This document shows positions 62,947 to 64,000 of a DNA stretch of 64,000 nt, piece by piece (position 1 is the stretch's first letter; each line of letters opens with the position of its first letter). The stretch spans positions 3,472,001 to 3,536,000 of the forward strand of contig CAVXHV010000005.1 in the NCBI GenBank assembly GCA_963761445.1. Reading direction: 5' to 3'. The stretch is from CAVXHV01 sp963761445. Lineage in GTDB: Bacteria > Planctomycetota > Planctomycetia > Isosphaerales > Isosphaeraceae. A program made the translations under genes and the position numbers. The notes below the pieces were generated by a model. It saw only the letters and a program-made list of their open reading frames with translations. It did not search any database and had not been told where the DNA came from.

Positions 62947-64000
62947 ATGAAGAATACCAGCAAAGCCGGCCGGGTCGGTGTCATTGGCGGAGGACTGGGC
63001 GGGTTGGCGGCAGCTTGTACGCTCGCGGCACGCGGTCACGACGTTGTCCTCTTCGAGAAGAATGCATGGCTTGGAGGTAAGGCAGCAGTCCTCGAAGCGG
63101 ACGGCTTTCGTTTCGATATGGGGCCGACGATCCTCACTCTGCCTTCGGTACTGACTCGAATCTTCGCTGAGGCAGGACGGCGCCTGGACGACTACCTGGA
63201 CCTGGTCCGGATCGACCCGCAATGGCGATCGTTCTTCACCGACGCCACAACCCTCGACCTGTGGGCCGACACCGACGAGATGAGTGCTGCTCTCGATGCA
63301 TTCGCCCCGGCGTCCGGCGCAGGCTATCAGCGTTTCATGGAACACTCAGCCCGGTTGCATCGTGTTTCGGATCGGTTTTTTTTCTGGCGTCCGGTTGGTG
63401 GTCTGCGTGACGTGATCAACTTCAAGACGACCTTCGAGCCGTCTCTGTTGCGCGACCTGCTCTCATTGCACCCGGGACGATCGGTGGCTCGGGAGGTGCG
63501 CTCGCATGTCCCCGACGCGCGTGTTGCTCAAATGCTCGATCATTTTACGCAGTACGTCGGCTCGGCTCCCGACGCATCGCCCGCGGTCCTTTGCGGCATC
63601 GCCCACATGCAGACGGGTGAGGGAGTTTGGTATCCGCGAGGAGGCACGGGTGCCGTGCCGCGGGCATTGGCCAGACTCGCGACCGAGCTCGGTGTGGAGA
63701 TCCGGCTCGCAACGGGATTGAGGCGCATTCTGCTCGCCGGCGACGGTCGCGTCCGGGGAGTCGAGTTGGAGTCGGGTGAACGCCTTCCGCTTGATGGGGT
63801 GGTCTCCAACTCCGATGCCGTGCGCACCCACCGCGAGTTGCTCGGGGGGAAGGCAGGAATGCGCTTCGAGCGCCGCCGCGCGTACGAACCGGCCTGTTCA
63901 GGAGTCGTCCTCTACCTCGGTCTGGACCGGCGTTACGACCACCTGCTGCACCACAATTTCGTCTTTTCACATGACCCGAACGAGGAGTTCGAGGCCATCT
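62947..64000 (+). CDS. second CrtI-type carotenoid enzyme, cut by window end
   Basis: The frame is open from ATG 62947 to the window end, about 351 residues visible. ATG 62947 follows a run of GGAGGAGGAGGA; ATG 62914 is also in frame. N-terminal VGVIGGGLGGLAAACTLAAR binds FAD, followed by VLFEKNAWLGGKAAVLEADG, GPTILTLPSVL, and VWYPRGGTGAVPRALARLA. The pattern is of the phytoene dehydrogenase family and differs from the upstream paralogue, so it probably does another step (later desaturation, CrtD-like, or a CrtO/CrtP-like oxidation). It starts 33 bases after the first enzyme and is likely co-transcribed. Confidence 0.88.
   Translation, partial: MKNTSKAGRVGVIGGGLGGLAAACTLAARGHDVVLFEKNAWLGGKAAVLEADGFRFDMGPTILTLPSVLTRIFAEAGRRLDDYLDLVRIDPQWRSFFTDATTLDLWADTDEMSAALDAFAPASGAGYQRFMEHSARLHRVSDRFFFWRPVGGLRDVINFKTTFEPSLLRDLLSLHPGRSVAREVRSHVPDARVAQMLDHFTQYVGSAPDASPAVLCGIAHMQTGEGVWYPRGGTGAVPRALARLATELGVEIRLATGLRRILLAGDGRVRGVELESGERLPLDGVVSNSDAVRTHRELLGGKAGMRFERRRAYEPACSGVVLYLGLDRRYDHLLHHNFVFSHDPNEEFEAI

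Overview
The window looks like a chromosomal segment of a high-GC planctomycete, probably close to the Isosphaeraceae/Gemmataceae. Support comes from a paired PSCyt1/DUF1549/DUF1553 cytochrome-type protein and DUF1501 protein, a secreted protein with the planctomycete N-terminal motif LEDRCLLA, DUF4058 and Uma2 proteins, an FHA-Ser/Thr kinase, and genes spread over both strands with few long operons.

Layout. 0-18 kb holds mostly intact housekeeping and envelope genes: an arylsulfotransferase-like secreted protein, a DUF58/membrane-protein pair, queF with a SAM hydroxide adenosyltransferase, an aldo/keto reductase, the DUF1553-DUF4058-DUF1501 operon and a GT39-like membrane glycosyltransferase followed by four 34-bp hairpin repeats. 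18-33 kb has an acyl-CoA/ACP synthetase, an FHA kinase, an ECF sigma fragment, a decayed HEAT-like gene, tyrA, a PurS-PurL fusion, a NYN-domain gene, Uma2, purQ, a GCS2 carboxylate-amine ligase and a secreted TIM-barrel protein. Many of these carry apparent single-base indels. 33.5-39 kb is an intact phosphate block, pstSCAB plus a PhoR-like kinase. 39-54 kb is accessory DNA: a SelW-like selenoprotein with an in-frame UGA, a histidine-kinase fragment, an attC-like integron site with cassette-like genes, a TIR / helical protein / TPR-CHAT protease operon, a P-loop ATPase cluster, and three generations of decayed AbiE toxin-antitoxin DNA linked to a dispersed repeat. 54-64 kb is a light-response and carotenoid region (TspO, SRPBCC, photolyase fragment, CarH/LitR-like regulator, two CrtI-type enzymes). 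It is split by a 4.6-kb composite transposon that carries a truncated RHS toxin gene and a candidate immunity gene.

How the genes fit together. The pst genes and PhoR-like kinase form one phosphate uptake and sensing unit. PurSL and PurQ should form FGAM synthase. LitR and the CrtI enzymes form a light-controlled carotenoid unit, to which TspO, SRPBCC and photolyase probably once belonged. The TIR/CHAT operon is the best candidate for an undescribed defence or programmed-death system. The SelW-like gene implies that selenocysteine machinery is encoded elsewhere.

Caution. At least twenty apparent single-base frameshifts fall between 18 and 58 kb, several in genes expected to be essential. Either this stretch of sequence has indel errors or the accessory DNA is truly decaying. 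Each affected entry gives the frame break. No rRNA, tRNA or CRISPR array was recognised.
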